From positions 1 to 64,000 of the forward strand of contig JAJOHG010000020.1 in NCBI GenBank assembly GCA_021029095.1: 64,000 nt of DNA, in the 5' to 3' direction. Of this stretch, positions 10,309 to 20,227 are shown piece by piece. The position numbers were made by a program, and so were the translations under genes. How positions within the stretch are numbered: position 1 is the first letter of the stretch; the number at the start of each line of letters is the position of its first letter. Source of the stretch: Phellopilus nigrolimitatus (lineage: Eukaryota > Basidiomycota > Agaricomycetes > Hymenochaetales > Hymenochaetaceae). Below the pieces are notes generated by a model. The model was not told the origin of the DNA and did not search any database. It worked only from the letters and a program-made list of their open reading frames with translations.

Positions 10309-11412
10309 ATGCCATCGACCACCTTCCGCGCTGATGCAGTGCTCTTCGACATGGACGGCACCCTCACAGACTCCATCGCCGCCGTCGAAGCTGCCTGGGG
10401 CGCCGTCGCCGTCGACCTCGGCCTCGACCCCGAAACCGTCATCGCCGCAACGCACGGAAAGCGCGCAGTCGACAACCTCGCGCAATTCCGCCCAGAAATT
10501 AAGCCCCACGAGATGGAAGGCGCCGTCGCGGCCTTCGAGCAGTCTATCCTCGACTTCGCCGACTCGTTCCAGAAGCGCGCCGCGCGCCGTCGCAGCACCG
10601 GAGAGTCTTCGTCCGGCTTCTCTGCACGCCCCGGCTTGGACTCGGGCGAGTCGACACCGGGCTTGTCCCCCACGTCCGCCTTCTCCTCGCGCTCGGGGTC
10701 TCTTTCCACGCCCTCCTCCTCTTCCATCGACCCCTCCACTGGCCTGCGCCGCCCCTCCTTCGCAACGCGTCTCTCTGACATGCTCGCATCCGCGATCCCG
10801 GAAGATTCTGTCGTACCCGTGTTCGACGAGTCAGCCGATGACAAGCACACGGACGAGAAGCAGGCGGACACGGACATCGAGGCCGCGTGGGAGACGGAGG
10901 CCGACAGCGTCGACCGCTCGATTCGCATACTGCCCGGCGTCAAGGATATGATCGAGTGCATACCCGACGGGCGCTACGCCGTCGCAACCAGCGGCGCCAA
11001 TACCTATGGTTCGTCATTGATCTCCTCTGCTTCCTTCTTACAGCGTAACTCACCCGCCTTACGCACAGCTTATGGCGCCATGACCCGCGTCGGCATAACC
11101 CCGCCGCCCGTAACCATCACCGCCGACGATAAACGGCTCAAGGCAGGCAAGCCCGCACCGGACCCATTCCTCCTCGCCGCGTCCTGTCTCGGCTTCGACG
11201 CGAAACGTTGCGTCGTGTTCGAAGACAGCCCCTCGGGGATCCGCGCGGGCGTCGCGAGTGGCGCGACCGTTATCGCCGTATGTACTAGCCACGAGCGCAG
11301 CAAGATAGAAAACTGTGGTGCGCATTTTGTCGTGGAAGACATGCGCAAGGTGCGGTGTAGGACCGAGGACGAGGGAGCGGGGATGCAGTTGGCGTTTACC
11401 GTCGAGCATTGA
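10309..11412 (+). CDS. c3: HAD phosphatase lacking intron 1
   Basis: Exons are 10309-11008 and 11069-11412. The single remaining intron (11009-11068, 60 bp) is GT-AG, and the spliced product is 347 aa. As in c2, intron 1 is removed exactly and D14 and D16 are contiguous in one exon. Intron 2 is in frame and stop-free, so retention would give a 367-residue protein. Motifs II-IV (ATSGAN, GKPAPDPF, VFEDSPSGIRAG) are complete. The insertion contains DSGESTPGLS and LRRPSF. It is divergent from c2 and transcribed toward c4. Confidence 0.88.
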   Translation: MPSTTFRADAVLFDMDGTLTDSIAAVEAAWGAVAVDLGLDPETVIAATHGKRAVDNLAQFRPEIKPHEMEGAVAAFEQSILDFADSFQKRAARRRSTGESSSGFSARPGLDSGESTPGLSPTSAFSSRSGSLSTPSSSSIDPSTGLRRPSFATRLSDMLASAIPEDSVVPVFDESADDKHTDEKQADTDIEAAWETEADSVDRSIRILPGVKDMIECIPDGRYAVATSGANTYGSSLISSASFLQRNSPALRTAYGAMTRVGITPPPVTITADDKRLKAGKPAPDPFLLAASCLGFDAKRCVVFEDSPSGIRAGVASGATVIAVCTSHERSKIENCGAHFVVEDMRKVRCRTEDEGAGMQLAFTVEH

Positions 11413-12089
11413 GCCGTCGTATTTCTGTTGTTTTGCTTTTCGCGTGCTGTGATTTGCTTCTGCTTTGCGAAACTTGTTTCATATCCTGTATTCCTGTCCT
11501 GTCTCCATGTCTTCATATCCCTATCTTGTCTTCATGTTTTCCTATCCTGTCTTCTGCGTCCCGTGCTGTCTTCCCATCCTCCTTCCCCATTCCCGATGCT
11601 CATATCCGCAACGCATCTTACTATTTCTTTGTCTAACTGCTTTGCCGTGCGAAGCAATACAAAAATTGTAAACAAAATAGCTGTTATTCATATGTATCTT
11701 ACCTCGTCATCCCAATTTCACATCCAATGCTGCCCAATCTCCGCTTCGTCACTTCACCATGCAAACGAAAGTACGCGGTGTCTAGGCGTTGTCAGGCCGC
11801 GCTGTCCTTCGCAAGTGTGCGCCGTATGCGCTATGCCCTCTCATATTCGAGGGCACAGAAATTCCATCCTCGTCCGGGCGCGTCCTCCAGTCAACAGAGA
11901 AAGATGTCTTTTCAGGCAAATACCGCTCTCAAGAGCTCCAAGATAGATAAAACATGAGACCGAGCCCTGCACTTTGCGGCGTGTGTTCGTCACGGATGGA
12001 CTGAAGATTCTGAGCCGCGCGCATGTTGGACACGTGTGAGTCACTTCGGCTCTTTGCTCGGACTCAACTCTCGCTCGCTACATTGCTGT

Positions 12090-12610
12090 TTACTGCTTCT
12101 GGCACAAACATAACTAGTTGATGCTTTTCTAAGCGCTCAGCTACATAACCTAAAAACTGGTTTCGGATGGATGCAAGAACTGGATGCGCAACAAGTCCCT
12201 GCTTGTCTTTGAAGGCGAGAACGCGTCGCGTTGAAGAGCAGGAACTGCTGCAGCCTCTGCGTGTATCTGCGTGTCCCAACCGAGGCTGCTAGCGATGCTC
12301 TGCGTGGGGTGTTCATCGATACATCATCTGCCTCGAGTCGTTGAGTCGGGCGGATCGCGACAAGCACGCCGCTTCATATGTCGTCAAGGGCGTCCTCGTC
12401 GTCGCCTGGCGCGCCTTCTCGCTGACACACATCTGCATCTTCGACTGCGAGTTTGACCTCTCCAGAGGCGCACCAACAGAACGCGCCTTCGCCAGCCTCC
12501 ACCACGCCTCCACCTCTGCCCGAGTTCAGTATAAATCTCCCCGTACAAACACAAGCCGACGGGGCGCTGTCTTCTCAGAGCAAAGCGAGTCTTCTGTTTA
12601 CATTTCTGTC
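12090..12610 (+). repeat. Upstream block A of c4
   Basis: Counterpart of 6240-6740 in inverted orientation, and of the blocks before c5-c9. It contains GGTTTCGGATGGATGC, the AACCGAGGCTGCTAGC segment and the frame reading VVAWRAFSLTHICIFD. The preceding 11.45-12.05 kb is c3 3' flank shared with other copies. Confidence 0.6.
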
Positions 12611-12727
12611 TCCCTCCGCACTCGCTCTGCCAGTCCTTACCTCTATTCGTGTTACTTCTCTCGACGTCCATCGCCCCTTCATACCTCCCTATTCACTGCC
12701 CCCGTCTCTCCGAAACCTCATCGCGGT

Positions 12728-12912
12728 CACGTGCAGGCCTCGGCGTGCGGGTCGGTGGCAGTGTGCAGCGGCTTAGTTGAGACATCCGTTGCTTTCCGCT
12801 CCCTCTCCTCATCATCTGAATCCTCCGCCTTCCGAGATACCTACCTGAACAATCGCAATTGTTTGGCGCTTTCCGTACAATGACGAAATACCCCCTCGAA
12901 CTGGGTATAAAA
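12728..12912 (+). promoter_or_regulatory. c4 promoter module
   Basis: CACGTG at 12728-12733 (286 bp before the ATG), CAATTG at 12856-12861, TGACG at 12881-12885 and TATAAAA at 12906-12912 (113 bp before the ATG). The leader is rich in ACC and pyrimidines, as in all copies. Confidence 0.7.
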
Positions 12913-13018
12913 GAGTGCTGCTGTAGGCCCGAGTCCTCATCACAACTCTACCTTAAACCACTACCTACTACCAAATCCCTACCCGTCCCCGTCCTCCTCC
13001 AAATTCACCCTTACCATC

Positions 13019-14174
13019 ATGCAATCGACCACCTTCCGTGCCGACGCTGTTCTCTTTGACATGGCTCGTCCTCTTTCGTCCTCTTTCCCTCTCATTCACT
13101 TACATCTTTTTTTCTTGCAGGACGGCACGCTCACGGACTCCATCGCCGCAGTCGAGGCAGCCTGGGGCGCCGTCGCCATCGACCTGGGCCTCGACCCCGA
13201 AACTGTTATCGCCGCGACGCACGGCAAGCGTGCAATCGACAACCTTGCTTTCTACCGCCCGGAGATCAAGGCGCATGAGATGGACGCCGCCGTCGAGGCT
13301 TTTGAGCAGTCCATCCTCGACTTCGCGGACTCGTTCAAGAAGCGCGAGGCGCGCCGCCTCAGTTCCGGAGAGTCTTCGTCCGGCTTCTCTGCATGCGCCG
13401 GCTCGGATTCTGGCGGATCGACGCCGGTCCTCTCCCCCACATCCGCCTTCTCCTCGCGCAGCGGGTCACTCTCCACACCCTCCTCATCCAACGATCCCTC
13501 CACTGTCGCACGGCGCCCCTCCTTCGCAACACGCCTCTCCGACATACTCGCCTCCGCCATTTCGGAGGATTCCGTCCTTCCCGTGTTCGACGAATCCACC
13601 GACGACAAGCACGTTGACGAGAAGCAGGCGGACGCCGACATCGATGCTGCATGGGAGACGGAAGCGGACGCCGTCGACCGCTCGATCCGCATCCTGCCCG
13701 GCGTGAAGGACATGATCGAGTGCATACCCGATGGGCGGTATGCCGTCGCAACCAGCGGGGCCAAGACATACGGTTCGTTTTCCTTTCCTTTGGCTTTCTT
13801 ACAGCGTAACTGACCCCGCATCTCGCACAGCCTACGGCGCAATGACGCGCGTCGGTATAACCCCGCCGCCCGTGACGATTACTGCAGACGACAAGCGGCT
13901 CAAGGCAGGCAAGCCCGCGCCAGATCCCTTCCTCCTTGCCGCCTCCTGCCTCGGCTTCGACGCAAAACGTTGCGTCGTGTTCGAAGACTCTCCGAGTGGC
14001 ATCCGCGCGGGCGTCGCGAGCGGTGCGACCGTTATCGCCGTATGTACTAGCCACGAGCGCAGCAAGATCGAGGGTTGCGGAGCGCATTTTATCGTGGAGG
14101 ATATGCGCAAGGTGCGGTGTAGGACCGAGGGCGAGGGCGCGACGACGCAGCTCGTGTTTACTGTCGAGAACTGA
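13019..14174 (+). CDS. c4: HAD phosphatase with GC-AG intron 1
   Basis: Exons are 13019-13063, 13121-13772 and 13831-14174, for 346 aa. The donor of intron 1 is GC (ATG followed by GCTCGTCC), where the other intron-bearing copies have GT. This intron is 57 bp and stop-free, so an unspliced message would stay open but would put 19 residues between D14 and D16. Intron 2 (13773-13830) is a normal GT-AG. The HAD motifs are intact. The insertion has DSGGSTPVLS and ARRPSF. The C-terminus ends VEN instead of VEH. Function would depend on use of the GC donor. Confidence 0.83.
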
Positions 14175-14764
14175 GCCGTCGTCTTCCTGCTATTGTTTCC
14201 TTTCTTGTTATGTGATTTGTTTCTGCTGTGCACCGTGGATTGTTCTGTTTGATATCCTGTTTTCATATCTTCCTGTTCTTCTGTGCCCCGCCCTGTCTTC
14301 TATTCTCTTCCCTCTTTTCCCATGTCCTCAATCTCATATCCGCCTCACATTTTGTTCCGATTTGAAAACCAATATAAACATCATCACATATCTGTTATTC
14401 AAACATATCCTTGCCTTGTCATTCCAATCTCACATGCAATGATCCAGCCGACCCGTCCAAATCTCCACCGCTTCCCTTCACCGTTCAAACGAAAGTGTGT
14501 GTGGTTGCCTGTCAGGCCGCGCTATCCTTCGCAAGGGTGCGCGGTGTGCGCTATTTCTTCTCATCCCGTGAGGAAACAGTAGCTTTGTCATCTGGGCTCG
14601 CCAGGCAAGTCCTCAAGTCGACAAAGAATCCTTTCTTCTCAGACTTTTATCGCTCGCAAGATCCCAAAAGTCGAATAAAACATGAGACAGAGCATTGCGT
14701 GTGGTGAGAGACCGACGCGAGCAGCTTCAACTCGGCTTTTCGCTCGGACTCGGCGTTCAGTGCT

Positions 14765-15240
14765 AAATTATTGATTGCTGCCTCTGGAGCAAACATAACT
14801 TGTTTGATATGCGCTCAGCTACATAACCTAAGAACTGGTTTCGGATGGATGCGAGAACTGGATGTACAACAGATCCCGGCCTGGCTTCAAGGGCGAGAAC
14901 GACTCAGGCTTTTGAAGAGCAGAAACGGCTGCCGACTCAGCTCGTCTCCGTCGAGGCTGCTAGGGGCACTCCGTGTGGTACGCTCAGCGATGCATTATCT
15001 GCCTCCATTCGCTGAGCCCGAGTAAGTCCGCCGCTGCGTCATGAGTCGGCGCTCGCCATTGTCGACCCTTTGGCCGCATCTGCGCACAGAATCGGAATCG
15101 AGGTGATACAAGACATCGCCGCTACGTTTTCGCAAGTCTTCCCGTAGCTCCAGCTCGGCGCCGCTGACTGTGTGCTCGAGGGCGCCTCCGTCGTCGTCTG
15201 GCAGTGGCATCCTCCCGACTCGCTGACCCCCAAACTCCAT
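14765..15240 (+). repeat. Upstream block A of c5, diverged
   Basis: Shares GGTTTCGGATGGATGC with other block A copies, but the second half is strongly rearranged and the VEGAPVV frame is shortened. Only partial similarity remains up to the CACGTG of c5. Confidence 0.5.
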
Positions 15241-15246
15241 CGCGGT

Positions 15247-15409
15247 CACGTGCAAGCGGCGTGCGGGTCGGTGGCAGTGCTGTTGCTTCCGCTCCCTCTC
15301 CTCGTCATCTGAATCCCTGCATCCGCCTCCCGAGACCCCTACTTGAATAGTCGCAATTGTTTGGCGCTTTCCATGCAATGATGACAGACGCCCTCGAGCC
15401 GGGTATAAA
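15247..15409 (+). promoter_or_regulatory. c5 promoter module
   Basis: CACGTG at 15247-15252, exactly 286 bp before the ATG as in c4, then CAATTGTTTGG and TATAAA at 15404-15409. The TGACG element is ATGATGACAG here. Confidence 0.7.
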
Positions 15410-15537
15410 GGAGTGCAGCTGTCTGCTCTAGTCCTCATCACAACTCTACCTTCAACCACCATCTACTATCAAGTCTCTTCTCCAACCTCTTCTCCAACCT
15501 CTAACTCGCCTCTCACATCCAAACCCGCTTTATCAAG

Positions 15538-16700
15538 ATGCCATCGACTACCTTCCACGCCGATGCTGTCCTTTTTGACATGGTCCGTCTCCATCTCCAT
15601 CTCTAATTTTCATTCACTAACATCACCTCTTACAGGACGGTACGCTTACCGATTCCATCGCCGCAGTCGAGGCAGCCTGGGGCGCCGTCGCCGTCGACCT
15701 CGGGCTCGACCCTGAAACTGTTGTCTCCGCGACGCATGGCAAGCGCGCCATCGACAACCTTGCGTTCTACCGCCCGGAGATTAAAGCGCACGAGATGGAT
15801 GCCGCCGTCGAGGCCTTTGAGCAGTCCATCCTCGACTTCGCGGACTCCTTCAAGAAACGCGAGGCCCGCCGCCGCAGCTCTGGAGACTCGTCGGCGGGCT
15901 TCGCTGCGCGCACCGGCTCGGACTCCGGAGAATCGACACCAGCCCTATCCGACACATCTGCCTCCTCGCGGAGTGGCTCGTTCTCCACGCCGTCCATCCC
16001 CTCCTCTTCTTCCTCCAATAATTCCACCACTGGTGCACGGCGTCCTTCGTTCGCGACGCGCCTCTCCGACATGCTCGCCTCGGCCCTCCCGGAAGATTCC
16101 ATCCATCCCGTGTTCGGCGAATCCACCGACAACAAGCACGCCGACGAGAAGCAGGCGGACGCCGACATCGAGGCAGCGTGGGAGACAGAGGCGGGCGCGG
16201 TCGACCGCTCGATTCGCATTCTGCCCGGCGTCAAGGACATGATCGAGTGCATACCCGAGGGACGCTACGCCGTCGCAACCAGCGGGGCCAAGACCTATGG
16301 TTCGTTGTTCTCCTCTTAAATTTTTCCACAGCGTATCTCACCCGCCTTTCGAACAGCTTACGGCGCGATGACGCGCGTTGGTATAACCCCGCCGCCCGTG
16401 ACCATCACCGCGGACGACAAGCGGCTCAAGGCAGGCAAGCCCGCGCCGGATCCCTTCCTCCTCGCCGCGTCCTGTCTCGGCTTCGAAGCAAAACACTGCG
16501 TCGTGTTCGAGGATTCTCAGAGCGGCATCCGTGCGGGCGTCGCGAGTGGCGCGACAGTCATCGCTGTGTGCACGAGCCACGAGCGCGCCAAGATAGAAGG
16601 GTGTGGTGCGCATTTTGTCGTGGATGATATGCGCAAGGTCCGGTGTAGGACCGAGGGCGAGGGCGCGACAACGCAACTGGTCTTTACTGTCGAGCTTTGA
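15538..16700 (+). CDS. c5: HAD phosphatase
   Basis: Exons are 15538-15582, 15636-16299 and 16357-16700 (introns 53 and 57 bp), encoding 350 aa. Intron 1 is the shortest in the family and stays GT-AG. Motif I is intact across the splice. Motif IV reads FEDSQSGIRAG, with Gln for the Pro seen in the other copies. The insertion has DSGESTPALSDTSA and ARRPSF plus a serine run of five. The C-terminus is VEL. It is the first of three copies in the tandem unit that also carries an X element downstream. Confidence 0.87.
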
Positions 16701-17458
16701 GCCGTCGTCTTCCTGCTATTGTTTCCTTTCTTGTTCTGTGATTTTTTTCTGCTCTGCACCGCGGATTTCTCTGCTTGATATCCTATCTTCATATCTTCCT
16801 GTTCTTCTGTGCTCGGCCCTGTCTTCTATTCTCTTCCCTCTTTTCCCATGTCCTCAATCTCATATCCGCCTCACATTTTGTTCCGATTTGAAAACAAATA
16901 TAAACATCACCACATAACTGTTATTCAATTATATCCTTACCTTGACATTCCGATCTCACATGCAATGATCAAGCCGACTCGTTCAATCTCTCATGAATCC
17001 CCTTTCCGTCCAAATGAAAGTAAGTGTAACTACTGTCAGACCGCGCTTTGTTGTCTGGGCGCTAGGCAAGTCCTCAAGTCAACAGAAAAGGGTTTTTTAT
17101 AAGACCAAAACTTTGATGACTAATCGAGCGAGCCCATCGATATGCTTACACCTTAACCTCCAGCATCATCCGCCTCGGACACCTTTTTGCGTCGTCGAGC
17201 TCAGCTTCAGCGCTTCAGCATCCATGTTCTACGGGTTAGCTTTCGACATCGAAGAGACTGAAACCCCCTCGCATGCGCGCGCGCACATTTGTTGTCCCAT
17301 CGATCTACTCTGATGAGCTGAAACTGACATCGGTAGGGATATGCGACCGCAGGTGCATTGGCCAGTCACGATTTGTCGCCGTTACCATGTGTCTTGAATG
17401 CGCTACCCGATCGTGAGCTCTAAGCCCTTTCTCGCCTTAGGGCGCGTTGTTCTCAATA

Positions 17459-17645
17459 TTTATACTGCTCGAGCACAGCGTCGTCATTGCGTCCCAACAT
17501 TGACATACAGTATGGCGGGATTTCAGGTATGTCTACATAGTTAATGAAATCAGGATCCGCTGGTCGTCGCATTTCTATATTCTCCTTTCAGTTTGTTGCG
17601 GCGCGCCGAGCTACCGATCTTCGCGATAAGGGGCGCGCTGCGTGA
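17459..17645 (+). pseudogene. Relic of unidentified gene in X1
   Basis: A TTTATAC box (17459-17465) is followed by an ATG at 17512, a 5-codon exon (17512-17526), a 65-bp GT-AG intron (17527-17591) and an exon that hits TGA at 17643. At that point the X2 copy has CGA and remains open for 72 codons. Only this copy keeps the ATG. The product is unrecognised. Confidence 0.4.
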
Positions 17646-19027
17646 TTCCTGTTTTTGCTCAATTGCACAAGTACGGTGGACGATCTGTGTTCCAAACCCG
17701 CACCTTGTCGACGAATCGCCCCACGATTTAGTTGAATAAGTGATGTACTGTTTTCTTTGACGTGGGGCTGATGCGAGAGTGTAAGACGACGGCGCGGGTG
17801 CGACCGCACGGCTCCTGTTCGTGATCGTCTACTCTAAAAAGAGGCGGCGGGCCGCCGGTCGCGGATGAATGCGATCTATCATTTTCTCTCTAGCTTATTC
17901 TAGAGTGTGCGCTCTCTCCCTGTCATTCAAATGGCGCGTTAACGACAGCGCCGCTGAAGCCCACTCGCAGCTGGGATACTCTTCGCCCCGCGCAGAACTC
18001 CGTTCAACGTCTCGGCCGTCGGACTTGGACACTCTGTAAAAGTGAATGAAGGACGTGCGTGAGTAATAAAATGTATTGGTTCTACGCGGGTTGCGAGACC
18101 TTGGCGAGTTGGGTGGGGCGCAGGCGTGGCAGGTCCGGGCACTCCCGTGTTCATGCACGTAGTTGCGTTTCCTGCTTTCTACTGCTCGTTTTCTGACTTC
18201 CGTTCGGCTGAATCCTATTCGTTCTTACTTTGCTTCATTATTTTCCCGTGCGCCACGGCTGATGTGCCCTGTGTGCCCTCCCGTGCTTGATTTCTCCCCG
18301 CGCCAAGTCAGAAGCTCCGCGCGCTTCGGGTGTCGCGTTGTTTAATCTGGGAGCTATTTCTCTAGGAATCGAGGGTACGATTCGGTCAGGTCTATCTCTT
18401 CAAATAGTTTATGTTTGTATGCCAATGGAATATATTGCTATCGTAATGCTTCAGTATCAATGGGAACAAAAGGGCGACCATATTATATCAAACAAAATAC
18501 ATATGTATGTACGTGCAAAACTACCCTCATAGTTCAAACCTACAGATTTGAGAAATCGAAAAACGTAGGGGACGAGGTAGACGTTGCGCATTATTGTACA
18601 CTGATAGAAGAGAGGTATAGCGAAGTAAGGAGGATCGATATGAAAGGCCCCAAACCAGGACTGCACCCGCGCCTTTACTTTTTAAAGCACTCGATCAGAA
18701 ATACCGAATGCTGCCTTCTCGATTCGATTGAAGGCAAAATTTTATATTCCTGTTGGCGAAAGACGAAAGGCGCGGGGTGTGTGGTTCGGTGCTTTGGAGG
18801 TATCGAGCTCTGAGGACGGAGGGGGAAAAAAGAGAGAAAGGAAAGAAAGAGACAGAGAAAGAAAAAGAAAGAAAAACAGGCAGACGTCGACTCGAGAGAA
18901 TACCCGTAGCTGTCGCTCTCCCTATCCATTGAGATCTACTGCTGGATCGCTCTTCTGTGTGCCCGCCGTCGGCTGCGGGACTCACGCCGCCCACTCCGGC
19001 GAATCGAAAAGAATATGCATTTTCCGT

Positions 19028-19060
19028 GTACCGCATGGCGAAAGTCTTTGCATACGGTAC
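19028..19060. other. 33-nt hairpin in X1
   Basis: GTACCGCATG and CATACGGTAC form a 10-bp stem with one non-Watson-Crick position around a 13-nt loop. The same hairpin occurs at 24339-24371 and 29720-29752. The stem is better conserved than the loop. Confidence 0.5.
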
Positions 19061-19299
19061 AGTCGGCCTCGCATATGTCGACATGGGGGTGAAGCGGCGA
19101 GAGGCAGCCTGAGCAGAGGCAATACTGATCATGGGAGGTTAGAGAAAGGGGTGAAATCGATAGATCCGAGAAGTGAAGCCGGAGAGAGACCGGCCCTAAA
19201 TTCCCTTTGTCGCGAATCCTGCTCTACTATGGTTTGCGAGTGATCTCAGCGTCCCACCCTGACCAACTATACTTCGCTACGAGCGGCGCTCTCGCCTTT

Positions 19300-19930
19300 C
19301 TGTGCACTCAGCTACATAAAGTACGGACTTGGACATGTTTGCGATGGTTGTGAAAATTGGTTGCGCAGCAAGTTTCATTGTCTATAAAGGCCAGAGCGAC
19401 TCGCGTCAAAGAGAAAAAAACGGCTGCAGCTTCCAATCGCTGAAACGTGTGGATCGCGGCAAACCCACCGCTACATTATGTGTCGGCGCTCGTCCGCGTC
19501 GGGCCCTCTGATCGTGTCTGCGCACGGAACTGGTTCGAGATGCTGCATGGACATCATCGGCTATGCTTGCGCGAGTCTTCTCACAGTTTGGCTGGTCGAA
19601 GGCGCATTCGTCGTCCTCTGGCGCGCTTTCTCGTTGGCCTACATCCACACTTTTGATAGCTACGTCGGCTTCGCCAGAAGCGCACATGAACGCTCCTACT
19701 ACAACATCCTCATTTCTGTCCGAGTTCAGTTCAAATTCCCCTGCGCCAGTCCACACTCCGACGGTGGGCGCCGTCGACTCAAACAAAATTGTGTCTTCTT
19801 CTCACATTTCTGCATCGCTGCAAAACCGCTCAGCTCTTCCTTCATCTCTGCTTATGTTTTGCTTCTCTGTGTCCATTGCACGCTCAAATCTCCCGACGCG
19901 CCGCCCCAGTCTTAGCTCGAGAACTGGACT
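19300..19930 (+). repeat. Upstream block A of c6
   Basis: Contains a long plus-strand frame reading VEGAFVVLWRAFSLAYIHTF, aligned with those in the other block A copies. Many differences from the c8 copy fall at third codon positions. Confidence 0.55.
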
Positions 19931-19940
19931 TCATCGCAGT

Positions 19941-20120
19941 CACGTGCATGAAGCGGCAGTGCCGATCAGTGGCAGTGCGGCGGATCAGCCGCTGAGACCT
20001 CAGTTGCTTCCGCTCCCTCTCTGAAACCTTGCATCCGCCTCCCGCGACCCTACTTGAAGAATCGCAATTGTTTGGTGCTTTCCGTGCGATGCCGAGACAC
20101 GCCCTCGAGCTGGGTATAAA
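19941..20120 (+). promoter_or_regulatory. c6 promoter module
   Basis: CACGTG at 19941-19946 (282 bp before the ATG), then CAATTGTTTGG and TATAAA at 20115-20120. TGACG is replaced by GATGCCGAGAC. Confidence 0.7.
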
Positions 20121-20227
20121 GGAGCGTTGCTGTCTACTCGAGTCTTCATCACAACTCTACCTTCAACCACCATCTACTACCAAGTCCCCACCCGTCCCCG
20201 TCCTCCTTTGGATTCACCCTTACCATC

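Larger units (their letters stand above)
10040..14420 (+). repeat. Right arm of large inverted repeat (c3, c4)
   Basis: Mirror of 4440-8800. It carries c3 and c4 in the same order outward from the centre as c2 and c1, with matching promoters, 3' flanks and block A. c3 and c2 share the unique loss of intron 1, which ties the two arms to one duplication event after that loss. At the inner end the c3 upstream lacks an intact CACGTG, so the arm boundary lies near 10010-10040. Confidence 0.8.
17110..19260 (+). repeat. X element 1 (downstream of c5)
   Basis: About 2.2 kb that recurs at 22480-24600 and 27890-30010, each time between one phosphatase copy and the block A of the next. Shared landmarks in order: the GATGACTAATCGAGC start, a TATA-bearing promoter with a short split reading frame, a segment with GTGTTCATGCACGTAG, a GA-rich purine tract (about 18820-18890), a 33-nt hairpin, and CCGGCCCTAAA near 19192. 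There are no terminal inverted repeats, LTRs or transposase frame, so it is treated as co-amplified DNA rather than a transposon. Confidence 0.65.

Noticed and set aside
4440..14420. Inverted repeat as a viral or plasmid telomere
   Set aside because: The arms contain spliced host-type genes and similarity continues into the rest of the array; no replication genes are present.
18820..18890. Purine-rich tracts as regulatory GAGA arrays
   Set aside because: They are simple-sequence stretches of unequal length in the three X copies, with no other conserved signals beside them.
17110..19260. X element as a DNA transposon or solo LTR
   Set aside because: No terminal repeats, target duplication or transposase frame was found; its copies are always at the same place in the phosphatase unit, which fits segmental duplication.
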